Below are positions 35,807 to 44,639 of a stretch of 64,000 nt of DNA, piece after piece; within the stretch, counting starts at the first letter, position 1; each line of letters opens with the position of its first letter. Position numbers and translations under genes: made by a program. The notes beneath the pieces were generated by a model. It saw only the letters and a program-made list of their open reading frames with translations, did not search any database and was not told where the DNA came from. The DNA comes from JAFGDI01 sp963662515 (GTDB lineage Bacteria; Planctomycetota; Phycisphaerae; Sedimentisphaerales; SM23-30). The stretch spans positions 3,782,001-3,846,000 of the forward strand of contig OY759675.1 in NCBI GenBank assembly GCA_963662515.1, written 5' to 3'.

Positions 35807-36073
35807 TATATACCTCTCTTATCGCTTAAACTGATGACCACAGATAACTGCAACCATCTAAAAACTATACCTAAACCCCCATTCTAACAAACCTTATAAC
35901 AATCAGTCCAGTAAAATCCTTATTTTACCGCTATTCAGTGCTTAACATTAATTACCTGGCTTAAGCTAATTATCTTATCTGCCGATATATACATTATAAC
36001 AGGTAGCGGACCTGCGACTAGAATGGTCCTGTAATATATTTGTTTTCAGTATATTTATCAGATTGAAGCTTTT

Positions 36074-38611
36074 ATGACTACCCCGTCACAAAATTCTGGC
36101 ACAACAAATAACGATACAAAGTCCGTTTTCGATAGAAATTATGTCGAAAAATTCAACTTTATCGTAAACGATCGAGACAAATACAGATTCCTTTTTGAAA
36201 ATTCCAACGATGCCCTGTTCATTATTGACCTTGAAGGAAATATTCTCGAAGTCAATCAGGAAGCCTGCTATCGCTATGGCTATAGCAAAAAACAATTCAT
36301 CGGCATGAACATTAACCAGATCGACCTCCAGACGAGCCAGCAGGAGATCACCAAACACATTAACACTATAGCCGAACTGAAAAAAAACTCTTTCCAGACC
36401 ATACACACCACCGCCTCCGGCGAGACTCTGTACACACAGGTCAATGCCCTACTTCTAACCAGCGACTCTAACACCAGGATCTTTTGCTCATGCCGAAATA
36501 TTTCAGAACTTAAAAGAACTCAAATGGAACTCTATTCCAGCCAGGGACAGATACAGAGCATTATCAGAACCGTACCCTGCGGACTGGGCGTTTCCAAAAA
36601 CAGAATTATACAGTATGCCAACGACACCCTGCTAAAAATGCTCAAATACGAAACCGATGAACTTGCCTTTCAGTCAACCCGCATACTTTATCCCGATGAC
36701 CAGGAATATGACCGTATCGGCTTTGACCTCTACACCCAAATTGAAAAATTCGGACAGGGGTCAACCGAAACCATCTTCAAATGCAAAAATGGCGACCTGA
36801 TCGACATCCTTCTTACATCCTCTTTCCTCGACCAGAACGATCCCGACAAAGGTATAACCTTTGCCGCTACCGACATATCCAAACAGAAAGCACTGGCGGC
36901 TGCTCTCGAAAAAAGGATACTCGCTCTTACCCAGCCCCTCGAAAACATCGGAAATATCTCTTTTCACGATCTGTTCAATCTCGATGATATCCAAAAGATC
37001 CAGGACCATTTCGCCAGCTCTACCGGGGTTGCTTCCATTATCACCGACATTGACGGTAATCCAATAACTAAGCCCAGTAACTTCTGCCGGCTTTGCAACG
37101 ACATAATCCGAAAAACCGAAAAAGGCTGTGCCAACTGCCATAAATCAGATGCCGCTCTCGGGCGAGTATGTTCCGATGGACCTACTATTCAGCCATGTCT
37201 CAGTGGTGGGCTCTGGGACGCTGGTGCCAGTATTACCGTCGGTGGAAAACATATTGCCAACTGGCTTATCGGACAGGTTAGAGACCAAAGCCAGAGCGAA
37301 GAAAAAATAGCCGCTTATGCTCGTCAGATCGGCGCCGATGTTGACGAAACTATCTCTGCCTTCTCCGAAGTTACTCAAATGTCTTTTGAAAAATTCCAGA
37401 CCATTTCCCAGACACTATACCTCCTGGCTAAACAGCTTTCCGATTCAGCCTACCAAAATATCCAGCAAGCCCGATTCATCGCCGAAAGCAAAAAGAATCA
37501 TCAGATCATCAATAACTACAACGAAACTCTCAGAAATGAAGTGGAACGCCAGACCAGAAAACTTGCCCAGGCCAACCAGCAGCTAAATAAAATTATCGAA
37601 GAACAGAAACTTACCGAAGCTCAGCTCAGAGACACACACGAACATCTTGTCCAGTCGGAAAAACTAGCCTCTATCGGACAACTTGCCGCGGGGGTCGCCC
37701 ATGAAATAAATTCACCTCTGGGAGCTATAGCATCTTCCAATACCGCTATCAGAGACAACTTTGAAGATATAACCTTCGCTCTTCATGAAATGACACATAT
37801 CTTCGCCTCTAATGTAGAACTAACTCACCGTCTGCTTCATTACATAATGATACACGAAGAGTCGGTCATTTCTACCCGTCAGCAGCGACAGCTCCGCATG
37901 ACCATTGCACAGGAACTCAAAGGCAAAGCCTCCATAGATCTGGACTACCTCGCACAGTTCATAGTCAATGCCGGGCTCACTGACTGCTACGAACAATTCT
38001 TACCTCTGTTCAACAATAAAGACAGCGACAAATATCTCGAAAGCATACAGAAAATAACCTATATCTTCCAGGCTACCCGCGTCATAAACCAAGCCATTAA
38101 CCAATCATCCCGTATCGTCTTTGCCCTGCGAGAATACGCACACTCCAACGAGTCTGAAAGGAAACAGCTTGCTAACATAAAACACTCGCTCGAAACCGCG
38201 ATCACTCTCTACGCCAACAAACTCAAACATGGCGTCGAACTCTTACTGAATTTCAAAGACACGCCAGACATAGCCTGCTTCCCCGGTGAACTTAACCAGG
38301 TTTGGACCAATCTTATTCATAACGCCGTTCAGGCCATGGAAGGAAAAGGCATTCTCCGCATCTCGCTTGACCACAAAGATAATATGATCGAAGTCACTAT
38401 TACCGACAGCGGCACCGGCATACCAGATGAGATCAAAGATAAAATATTCACGCCGCTTTTCACTACCAAGCCAGCCGGCATGGGTACCGGACTTGGACTT
38501 GACATCGTCAACCGTATCATCAAACGACATAATGGCACGATCTCATTTAACAGCGTCGCCGGACAGGGAGCTTCCTTTACCGTAAAGATCCCCGTTACTA
38601 CCTCTACCTGA
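36074..38611 (+). CDS. PAS-PAS-PocR sensor histidine kinase
   Basis: An 845-aa cytoplasmic sensor kinase without membrane helices. Domains: PAS 1 (about 33-150), PAS 2 (158-270), PocR sensory domain (297-460), coiled coil (475-525), a HisKA-type dimerisation domain with H543 in AAGVAHEINSP, and an HATPase domain (about 715-843) with NLIHNAVQAM, DSGTGIPDE and GTGLGL. PocR domains bind small molecules; this one carries six cysteines (C338, C341, C352, C355, C366, C375), four in a CxxC-x10-CxxC array that may hold a metal or Fe-S cluster. An insert of some 100 residues separates the His box from the ATPase. No response regulator is adjacent, so it is an orphan kinase. Confidence 0.9.
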   Translation: MTTPSQNSGTTNNDTKSVFDRNYVEKFNFIVNDRDKYRFLFENSNDALFIIDLEGNILEVNQEACYRYGYSKKQFIGMNINQIDLQTSQQEITKHINTIAELKKNSFQTIHTTASGETLYTQVNALLLTSDSNTRIFCSCRNISELKRTQMELYSSQGQIQSIIRTVPCGLGVSKNRIIQYANDTLLKMLKYETDELAFQSTRILYPDDQEYDRIGFDLYTQIEKFGQGSTETIFKCKNGDLIDILLTSSFLDQNDPDKGITFAATDISKQKALAAALEKRILALTQPLENIGNISFHDLFNLDDIQKIQDHFASSTGVASIITDIDGNPITKPSNFCRLCNDIIRKTEKGCANCHKSDAALGRVCSDGPTIQPCLSGGLWDAGASITVGGKHIANWLIGQVRDQSQSEEKIAAYARQIGADVDETISAFSEVTQMSFEKFQTISQTLYLLAKQLSDSAYQNIQQARFIAESKKNHQIINNYNETLRNEVERQTRKLAQANQQLNKIIEEQKLTEAQLRDTHEHLVQSEKLASIGQLAAGVAHEINSPLGAIASSNTAIRDNFEDITFALHEMTHIFASNVELTHRLLHYIMIHEESVISTRQQRQLRMTIAQELKGKASIDLDYLAQFIVNAGLTDCYEQFLPLFNNKDSDKYLESIQKITYIFQATRVINQAINQSSRIVFALREYAHSNESERKQLANIKHSLETAITLYANKLKHGVELLLNFKDTPDIACFPGELNQVWTNLIHNAVQAMEGKGILRISLDHKDNMIEVTITDSGTGIPDEIKDKIFTPLFTTKPAGMGTGLGLDIVNRIIKRHNGTISFNSVAGQGASFTVKIPVTTST

Positions 38612-38649
38612 AAACAGACACCAACCCAAATCACCGCCAGACAACGACC

Positions 38650-38931
38650 TTAAACTGACAGCCGCGGTATGTTGATCACCTTACCACACTCCGGGCATTT
38701 GCCCTTACTGCCAGCAAATGAAACCGGTATCTTAACCCGCTTACCACATACGCAACTGAATATTATATTACCTTCGCGAACCATAACCTCTTGAGATAAA
38801 TTACTGCCCTGGGCCGGGTATATCCAGGAATTCTCACACGACTGCCTGCGATTAGCATACATCGGGGTATCGGGAACATCTTCTATTACATAGCCCTTTA
38901 TTACCTGTTTATTCTTATCTTGATCGCTCAT
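38650..38931 (-). CDS. Small zinc-ribbon protein
   Basis: A 93-aa protein with a C-terminal ribbon of two cysteine pairs (CVCGKRVKIP and CPECGKVINIP), a type I have seen as the N-terminal cap of many planctomycete proteins. The N-terminal half is charged and unremarkable. Function unknown. It lies 28 bases after the transglutaminase gene on the same strand and may be cotranscribed. Confidence 0.7.
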   Translation of the reverse strand: MSDQDKNKQVIKGYVIEDVPDTPMYANRRQSCENSWIYPAQGSNLSQEVMVREGNIIFSCVCGKRVKIPVSFAGSKGKCPECGKVINIPRLSV

Positions 38932-38959
38932 AATACCTGCTCCTTATGCCTCTTTTACG

Positions 38960-41038
38960 CTACTTACCATCAACTCTGACAGACTGACAACAATATCTCC
39001 TTCGTTCATAATCCAGATACCAGGACACTATCTCCTTTTTCTTCTCGGCCTTCTTAAAATCAACACTGGTTTCTATTCGATAGGCAAACTGACGAACCGT
39101 CTCATCACTGCCCCGACGCAATCCCATACGCGACATACGCCGGTCCATCGCTGCTAACTGATGATTCAACATCTTTATATACGCCGGCAACGATGCTCGA
39201 TTGCGATATGCCGATATCCGACGGCCAGAACGCATTAATAACAACACGCCAAAAAAAGCCAGAACAATAAAGCCTGGAACTGTCGTCACCAGCCATTGTA
39301 CAAAATTATATAAACCATCCGACAGCCATACACGCAAACCCGTCAGACCGCGAACTCCCAACGCCACCCGGATCTCCTGCATCTTAAACTTAAAATAATC
39401 TATATAATTACTCAATAACGATATCTCGCCTGCAACCTCAGGCATACCAGAGCCAGGTGTACTCTCTACCACAACCCAACGACCCTCTGCTTCATCCCAG
39501 GCCTCCGCCCACGCATGCGCATCTCGCTGACGAGCTACCCAGCAATCTGTTATTGTATCTCGCTCCGTCACATAATAGCCAACCACATATCGCGCCGGTA
39601 TCCCCGCTGACCGCAATAGCAATACCGTTCCCGTCGCAAAATACTCACAATACGAATCTACCTTATTCAGCAGAAAATACTTTACCAGCTCCTGCTCTCC
39701 TTCGGGAAACTCTGGTCTTAAACTATAGCCATAGTTACCCAGAAAATACCACTTCAAGGCATTGATCTTCTCACTGGTCGTCTTATATCGCGACATAATA
39801 CTATCTCGCAAACTCTCGATCGACCTGTCCAGCCAGCCATCAGGCAACTGTTTATAACGAGACAGCTCCTCAATGCCCAGGCGCCAGCGACCAGGGCGAT
39901 GCGGCACCGCCGCCTGATAGTTCGCACCCTGGGTATGATCAGTTACATAATCAACTACATGTGACTTGTAGATCGCTAACTGCTGTGAGGTTATCTGCAC
40001 ATATCGTGTATCCGTCGGCAAATATACCATCTCATACGCCGGAACTGGCCAGATATCATAAAAATTATAACCATCACTATCGACGCCTATCGAATCGGGG
40101 TAAAACTCCAGCCGAAATATATTATCATTCTCACGAGACTCATACGGCCAGCTCGGATAACCGCTATCCAGCGGATACAAGCTTACACTATCGCCCTCAC
40201 CCTCAAGCTCCGCCTGCCAACTGCCAGAATCCCAGGTCTCATATACCTGACTTCGCAAATACTCAGGATTAAAATCTGAAAACACTCGTACTACCATCGT
40301 TCGCGATTTCGCGCCACGCATCATCGTCACACTGCCCAAACGAGTTATATCTTCTATCGCTACCTCGGAATCACCACGCCCGCTACCCCCGCGACCAGTA
40401 AACAAATGTGGTGCCGGGTGAATACGCATCAGGTAATTCGCTATGTCATCATTATAACTCGACAGTTGAGTACCGCCATAATATCCCAGAACTACCGATA
40501 TCGCCAGTATCGAAAAAAACAATCCATACTTCAATCGCAGGCCACTGAACCGGCTTACACTCAATAACTGACCGGAATTACAGAACAATGCCGTTGCAAC
40601 CACATACAACATCGAATATATCACCGCCTGTGAATCCATTTCCTCCATTACCCGCGGTGAGATCAATACCGATATCGACAAAAAAACTATGATCGTAGGA
40701 GATAAATACTCTTTACGGTTTACAAAAAGGTAAAATATACTGATAAATATAAAATATCGCGCTATCATCATCCACTGCTCCCTCACTGAGGCAGGGTCAC
40801 TATAGCTCTGACCCTGATGACCGCTACGATAATATATCGCAAATAATAACGCTATCAATAACAGCGAGATCAACTTACGCGACTGACGCATCTTCAGATT
40901 TACATTAGAAAATGCCCCGATGAAGCCCATAAATGTTGCAAATATACCAAAGGCATCTACTCCGCCTGTACTGCAATAACTCAGGGTCAGCGCACTTACC
41001 GCTATTAATAATAATCCTATTATCCGATTCTGCTTCAT
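38960..41038 (-). CDS. TgpA-like membrane transglutaminase
   Basis: A 692-aa protein with about six N-terminal membrane helices (to about residue 190), a periplasmic loop and a transglutaminase-like cysteine-protease fold (about 430-545), then another membrane helix near 575-595. The catalytic cysteine is in SYCEYFATG and the histidine in DAHAWAEAW. The third residue of the triad appears as a glutamate in VVVESTPG, where most family members have aspartate. This matches the DUF3488/TgpA family, which is essential for envelope integrity in some bacteria. No MoxR or DUF58 partner gene is adjacent. Confidence 0.87.
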   Translation of the reverse strand: MKQNRIIGLLLIAVSALTLSYCSTGGVDAFGIFATFMGFIGAFSNVNLKMRQSRKLISLLLIALLFAIYYRSGHQGQSYSDPASVREQWMMIARYFIFISIFYLFVNRKEYLSPTIIVFLSISVLISPRVMEEMDSQAVIYSMLYVVATALFCNSGQLLSVSRFSGLRLKYGLFFSILAISVVLGYYGGTQLSSYNDDIANYLMRIHPAPHLFTGRGGSGRGDSEVAIEDITRLGSVTMMRGAKSRTMVVRVFSDFNPEYLRSQVYETWDSGSWQAELEGEGDSVSLYPLDSGYPSWPYESRENDNIFRLEFYPDSIGVDSDGYNFYDIWPVPAYEMVYLPTDTRYVQITSQQLAIYKSHVVDYVTDHTQGANYQAAVPHRPGRWRLGIEELSRYKQLPDGWLDRSIESLRDSIMSRYKTTSEKINALKWYFLGNYGYSLRPEFPEGEQELVKYFLLNKVDSYCEYFATGTVLLLRSAGIPARYVVGYYVTERDTITDCWVARQRDAHAWAEAWDEAEGRWVVVESTPGSGMPEVAGEISLLSNYIDYFKFKMQEIRVALGVRGLTGLRVWLSDGLYNFVQWLVTTVPGFIVLAFFGVLLLMRSGRRISAYRNRASLPAYIKMLNHQLAAMDRRMSRMGLRRGSDETVRQFAYRIETSVDFKKAEKKKEIVSWYLDYERRRYCCQSVRVDGK

Positions 41039-41271
41039 ATATACAGATTATAACACCTCCCCTGAACCCTTACCAGCTTTTTGCCTCACCGATAACACCC
41101 AACTGGGACCTGACCTTACCTGGAAGAATGAGTAATATCATACTTTTTTTCCAAAAAAACAGGATTCTTATTTGATAATTCAACCTTAATCGGTTAATAA
41201 TTACCTGAACGCTACTTTGGTAAAATGGTTTTTACTTGTTTATTTTGACACTCTTACTGAGGAACATAACT

Positions 41272-41430
41272 ATGGAAAAGTACAGATGCGTATTATGCGG
41301 CTATATCTACGACCCGGCAACAGGTGACCCAGATGGCGACATCGAACCTGGTACTCCCTTTGAAAACCTCCCTGAAGACTGGACCTGCCCAGAATGCGGC
41401 GCTGGCGTAGATGAATTCGAACCTGTCTAA
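41272..41430 (+). CDS. Rubredoxin
   Basis: A 52-aa electron-transfer protein. The iron site is complete: CVLCGYIYDP and CPECGAGVDEFEP. It supplies electrons to, for example, superoxide reductase or rubrerythrin in anaerobes. The ATG at 41272 (not 41236) is chosen because GAGGA lies nine bases upstream and the product then has the standard length. It stands alone with its own strong terminator. Confidence 0.96.
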   Translation: MEKYRCVLCGYIYDPATGDPDGDIEPGTPFENLPEDWTCPECGAGVDEFEPV

Positions 41431-41454
41431 GCTCGAATCTTTCACAACCTATAG

Positions 41455-41500
41455 ACGGTTTAAGCTACTCTGATATCTGTAGCTTAAACCGTTTTTTTTT
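41455..41500 (+). terminator. Rho-independent terminator after rubredoxin
   Basis: A perfect 14-bp stem, 41455-41468 with 41479-41492, a 10-base loop and a run of nine or more T. Confidence 0.95.
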
Positions 41501-41919
41501 ACTCAGACCTATAATATCCTTTTTATTTCAACTTATTTTATATTTTCACCATTTCCTCACATGTTTTCCACATAATTTCAACACACTTCCCACAACTTAT
41601 TAAAACACAATATGTTGTGGCCCATCACCTTTTCCCTGCACCGCTTTCCGAACTCTACAATCACTATTATTGTAAAAATAGATAAACCATAAACGCTGTA
41701 CAATCGTTAATATAGGCAAACTTTAACGCCTGTAACCGCTGTTTTCAATACAGAAAATAGTTTTTTATCCCAAATTATTTCTCAAGTTTTTTTACTATAC
41801 ACTCCGATATATTCTCTGTCAGTTAGTTAGCAGAAGACTCAGACTGACACTATATATTGTGGCTGTGGAGGCGGCCTTGTGGGTAAGTGTTATTCAGATC
41901 AGACATTACGGAGTAAGTC
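41501..41919. other. AT-rich intergenic region upstream of flgM
   Basis: About 420 bases, AT-rich, without a supported gene. Near the 3' end a loose sigma-28-like pair is seen (TCAAGTTT at 41782 and TCCGATAT at 41803). A G-rich leader (GTGGCTGTGGAGGCGG, about 41860) precedes the FlgM ribosome site. Confidence 0.4.
41782..41810 (+). promoter_or_regulatory. Possible sigma-28 (FliA) promoter for flgM
   Basis: TCAAGTTT (41782-41789) and TCCGATAT (41803-41810) resemble TAAAGTTT and GCCGATAA, with a 13-base spacer, two longer than the enterobacterial optimum. It is the position in which flgM is often under class III flagellar control. Tentative. Confidence 0.3.
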
Positions 41920-42219
41920 ATGAACAACATCAGTAGAATCAGCGGTAATTTAACAACGATCCCGTCTATGAACAAGCTCGACAGCGTTCAGAGATACCAG
42001 GAACAACAGTCTAAGACCAGCTATAACAGCGGTAATGACAATGATCAGGTCGAGATCTCACAGCGGGCTATGATACTCAGCAAAATATCTGAGTTGCCAG
42101 ATATCAGACAAGACAAGGTCGATCAGCTTCGCAAACAGCTCGCTGATGGATCCTATGATATCGACAGCAAACTCTCTTTGGCCTTTGATAAGTTCTTCGA
42201 GGAAGAAGCAATACTTTAA
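41920..42219 (+). CDS. flgM: Anti-sigma-28 factor FlgM
   Basis: A 99-aa protein. The C-terminal half fits FlgM: DQVEISQRAMILSKISELPD, then RQDKVDQLRKQLADGSYDI, the helices that wrap sigma-28. FlgM holds FliA inactive until the flagellar hook is finished, then is exported. The N-terminal half is polar and probably disordered, as usual. CGGAG precedes the ATG by seven bases. No flagellar genes are in the window, so this copy is isolated, but it implies the cell makes flagella. Confidence 0.85.
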   Translation: MNNISRISGNLTTIPSMNKLDSVQRYQEQQSKTSYNSGNDNDQVEISQRAMILSKISELPDIRQDKVDQLRKQLADGSYDIDSKLSLAFDKFFEEEAIL

Positions 42220-42245
42220 TCGTCAGGGATGATACAACCTTAAAG

Positions 42246-42277
42246 GGCAGTCTTATAATATAGACTGCCTTTTTTTT
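42246..42277 (+). terminator. Rho-independent terminator after flgM
   Basis: An 8-bp stem GGCAGTCT/AGACTGCC (42246-42253, 42262-42269) followed by eight T. Confidence 0.92.
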
Positions 42278-42389
42278 ATTCCCATTTCTTCCTATTTAGT
42301 TAATATATACTCTCATGCAACTTGAAAACGGTAACCGCAAAGTCAATTATCTATAACTGTAAATACTTGCCACATAAGGAAAAACAACA

Positions 42390-42965
42390 GTGTCCATGAG
42401 ATGTTTTATTGCTATCGAACTCGACGAGATCATCTGCCAGCACCTGGGAGCCCTCAGAAAACAACTGCAGACCAAACTGTGGGGTTTTGAAAAGGGGCTA
42501 AAATGGGTCAAACCAGACAACTACCACCTTACCATGAAATTCCTCGGAGATGTGGACGATAGCATGATCATGGATGTTTGCCGGGCTTGTGACAGGGCTG
42601 CCCAGTCGCATCAGTCCTTTGATATTGAGCTCGGGTCCGTTGGTACTTTTCCGACCGCCGGGGCGGCCAGAGTTATCTGGGCCGGCCTTACGGCTGGTAT
42701 TGAACCGGTTAAATCCCTTTATAACTCTCTCGAAGAGCAGCTCCATGAACTCAGATTCAATGCCGAAGAAAAGAAGTTTAACCCGCACACCACCCTGGCA
42801 CGAATTAAACTCGCTGAGACCGGCAGAAAAGTATCTGAGGTCGTCACTAACCTCCACACCCTGCCGTTTGGCACTCAAGCAGTTGAACATCTCACCATTT
42901 TCCAGAGCGTTCTCGAAAATGAGGGTGCTTCCTATAATGTCATTCACAAAGCCGCTCTTAAATAA
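42390..42965 (+). CDS. thpR: RNA 2',3'-cyclic phosphodiesterase (ThpR/LigT, 2H family)
   Basis: A 191-aa 2H phosphoesterase that opens 2',3'-cyclic phosphates, for instance during RNA repair or tRNA processing. Both catalytic HxT motifs are present: YHLTMKFLGDV and PHTTLARI. Length is as expected. The likely start is GTG at 42390, with AAGGA nine bases upstream; the ATG at 42396 is the alternative. It runs directly into the MFS transporter gene, two bases later, so both are on one transcript. Confidence 0.94.
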   Translation: MSMRCFIAIELDEIICQHLGALRKQLQTKLWGFEKGLKWVKPDNYHLTMKFLGDVDDSMIMDVCRACDRAAQSHQSFDIELGSVGTFPTAGAARVIWAGLTAGIEPVKSLYNSLEEQLHELRFNAEEKKFNPHTTLARIKLAETGRKVSEVVTNLHTLPFGTQAVEHLTIFQSVLENEGASYNVIHKAALK

Positions 42966-42967
42966 CA

Positions 42968-44326
42968 ATGACCAGATCACCCAGAATTAAATTACCACGA
43001 ACTCTTCACCGCCGCAGCATAAAGGCCATATACTACTCGGCCATCTTCGGTATGGCTGGCAGCGCGTGTATCTCGCCTTCTATTCTCTCGCTCGCTGTCA
43101 TTAAACTCGGTGGTGACGAAATCCATCTCAGTATTATGCAGTTCGCCTGGCTGGCCCCGCTGGTCTTTGGCCTGATCACCCTGCCCATCGCCGAATACAA
43201 GGGGAAAAAATCAATCCTCACCTTTGGTTACTCTCTTGGGGTTTTCATGATTCTGCCTATTATGCTTGTCCCCAAATACGCCGGTATCTGGACTGACAAT
43301 GTCTGTATCTGGCTCATCATTCTCAGTATCGGGCTAATGAGCATAGCCAATGCTATGGGGATACCAGGTTGGTTCCCGCTCCTGCAGGACAATATCCCAC
43401 GCAGACTTAGCGGCAGATTCCTGGGCAGCTTCAGAACCTCATGGCAAATCTCAAACCTTATCATGGTCATTGCCGTCTCTCTCTATCTCGGCAAAGAAGC
43501 TCAATGGCATCAGTTCAGCATCGTCTTTCTCATAGGAATTATTTATTATATCGGCAGGGCGGTCAGCTTCTATTTCGTCGAAGAAACTATGCCCGTCAAA
43601 CCCAAAGATCAGGTCTCCTCCTCATGGGCTATGCTCAAAGACTTCTGTGCCGACAAAACCGTAAGACCTATGTTCTGGTATCTGGTAAGTTATGCCGTAC
43701 CACTTACCCTGTGCGAGAGCTTCAAGATCAAAATGCTCAAAGACTTCGGCTATAGCGATGGCGTCATTCTCGGCGCTGTGGCCATGATCAATGTCGGAGG
43801 TATAATCTCTCTGAGAACCTGGGGCAGACTTGCAGACCGATACGGCAATCGCTTCATCTTCGGACTCAGTCATATTGCCATGTCTATTGTCACTTTCGCC
43901 TGGATCTTCGTTGGAAACTCTTTATTCTCTGTCGTACTCGTTTACATCCTCCACTTCAGCCATAGCATCTTTAACGGTGGTAACTACCTGGCACAATCTC
44001 GATACCTTCATGCCGAGATGCCAGCAGAAAAACCCAGCCATCTATCCATTATCAATAATATCTCTTTTGTCATCTGGGGAATTGCTCCCTTTGGCGGTGC
44101 TGCTATACTCTACCTGGCTAAAGACCTCAATATTTCTCTGCCCGGCTTGAACTTCTCTGACTACGACCTCCTCTATATCATCACTGCTGTTCTTTTCCTT
44201 ATCCCACACCGACTTCGCAGAAAACTCAGTATTAAACATGAAACACCAACTATGCAGGTTGTCTCTATTCTCGTCAGACCTATTGCATACAACATTCCAC
44301 CTTTTAACAGACTCACTCGCGAATGA
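42968..44326 (+). CDS. Major facilitator superfamily transporter
   Basis: A 452-aa inner-membrane protein with about 12 hydrophobic segments. The loop AEYKGKKSILTFGYSLG between helices 2 and 3 and the matching RLADRYGNRFIFGLSH in the second half are the MFS A-motifs. Substrate unknown; a sugar or drug/proton antiporter role is possible. No signature is decisive. Cotranscribed with thpR. Confidence 0.87.
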   Translation: MTRSPRIKLPRTLHRRSIKAIYYSAIFGMAGSACISPSILSLAVIKLGGDEIHLSIMQFAWLAPLVFGLITLPIAEYKGKKSILTFGYSLGVFMILPIMLVPKYAGIWTDNVCIWLIILSIGLMSIANAMGIPGWFPLLQDNIPRRLSGRFLGSFRTSWQISNLIMVIAVSLYLGKEAQWHQFSIVFLIGIIYYIGRAVSFYFVEETMPVKPKDQVSSSWAMLKDFCADKTVRPMFWYLVSYAVPLTLCESFKIKMLKDFGYSDGVILGAVAMINVGGIISLRTWGRLADRYGNRFIFGLSHIAMSIVTFAWIFVGNSLFSVVLVYILHFSHSIFNGGNYLAQSRYLHAEMPAEKPSHLSIINNISFVIWGIAPFGGAAILYLAKDLNISLPGLNFSDYDLLYIITAVLFLIPHRLRRKLSIKHETPTMQVVSILVRPIAYNIPPFNRLTRE

Positions 44327-44639
44327 ACATTTAACTTTCTGTCATTGCACTAAAATAATAGTAAAATAAAATTTAACAGTAAGTTTAACATAACAACATT
44401 CATACAGCAAATACTCTGTTATTAACTGAATATCAGTCCTTTACTACCTACTCTGAGCATAGACCGGCCCAAACCTTTTTTCACTTTACTCCTATACCAT
44501 TGCACTTTCTGCAACCAGCATTGACAAAAAACTATAATCAATCACGCCAGAACAGACCATTAATCATTGTCTCTCTCTGCTAAATAGCTATAATCTCCTG
44601 TGATATGTGTTTTATAACCCCTTTAACAGGAGACCTCAA
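44327..44639. other. AT-rich leader upstream of the first GH2 gene
   Basis: About 310 bases, AT-rich, without a supported gene or a clear hairpin. It should hold the promoter of the GH2 gene. Confidence 0.4.

Noticed and set aside
41850..41885. Sigma-54 promoter in the G-rich leader of flgM
   Set aside because: GTGGCTGTGGAGGCGG lacks the GG-N10-GC spacing with TTGC needed.
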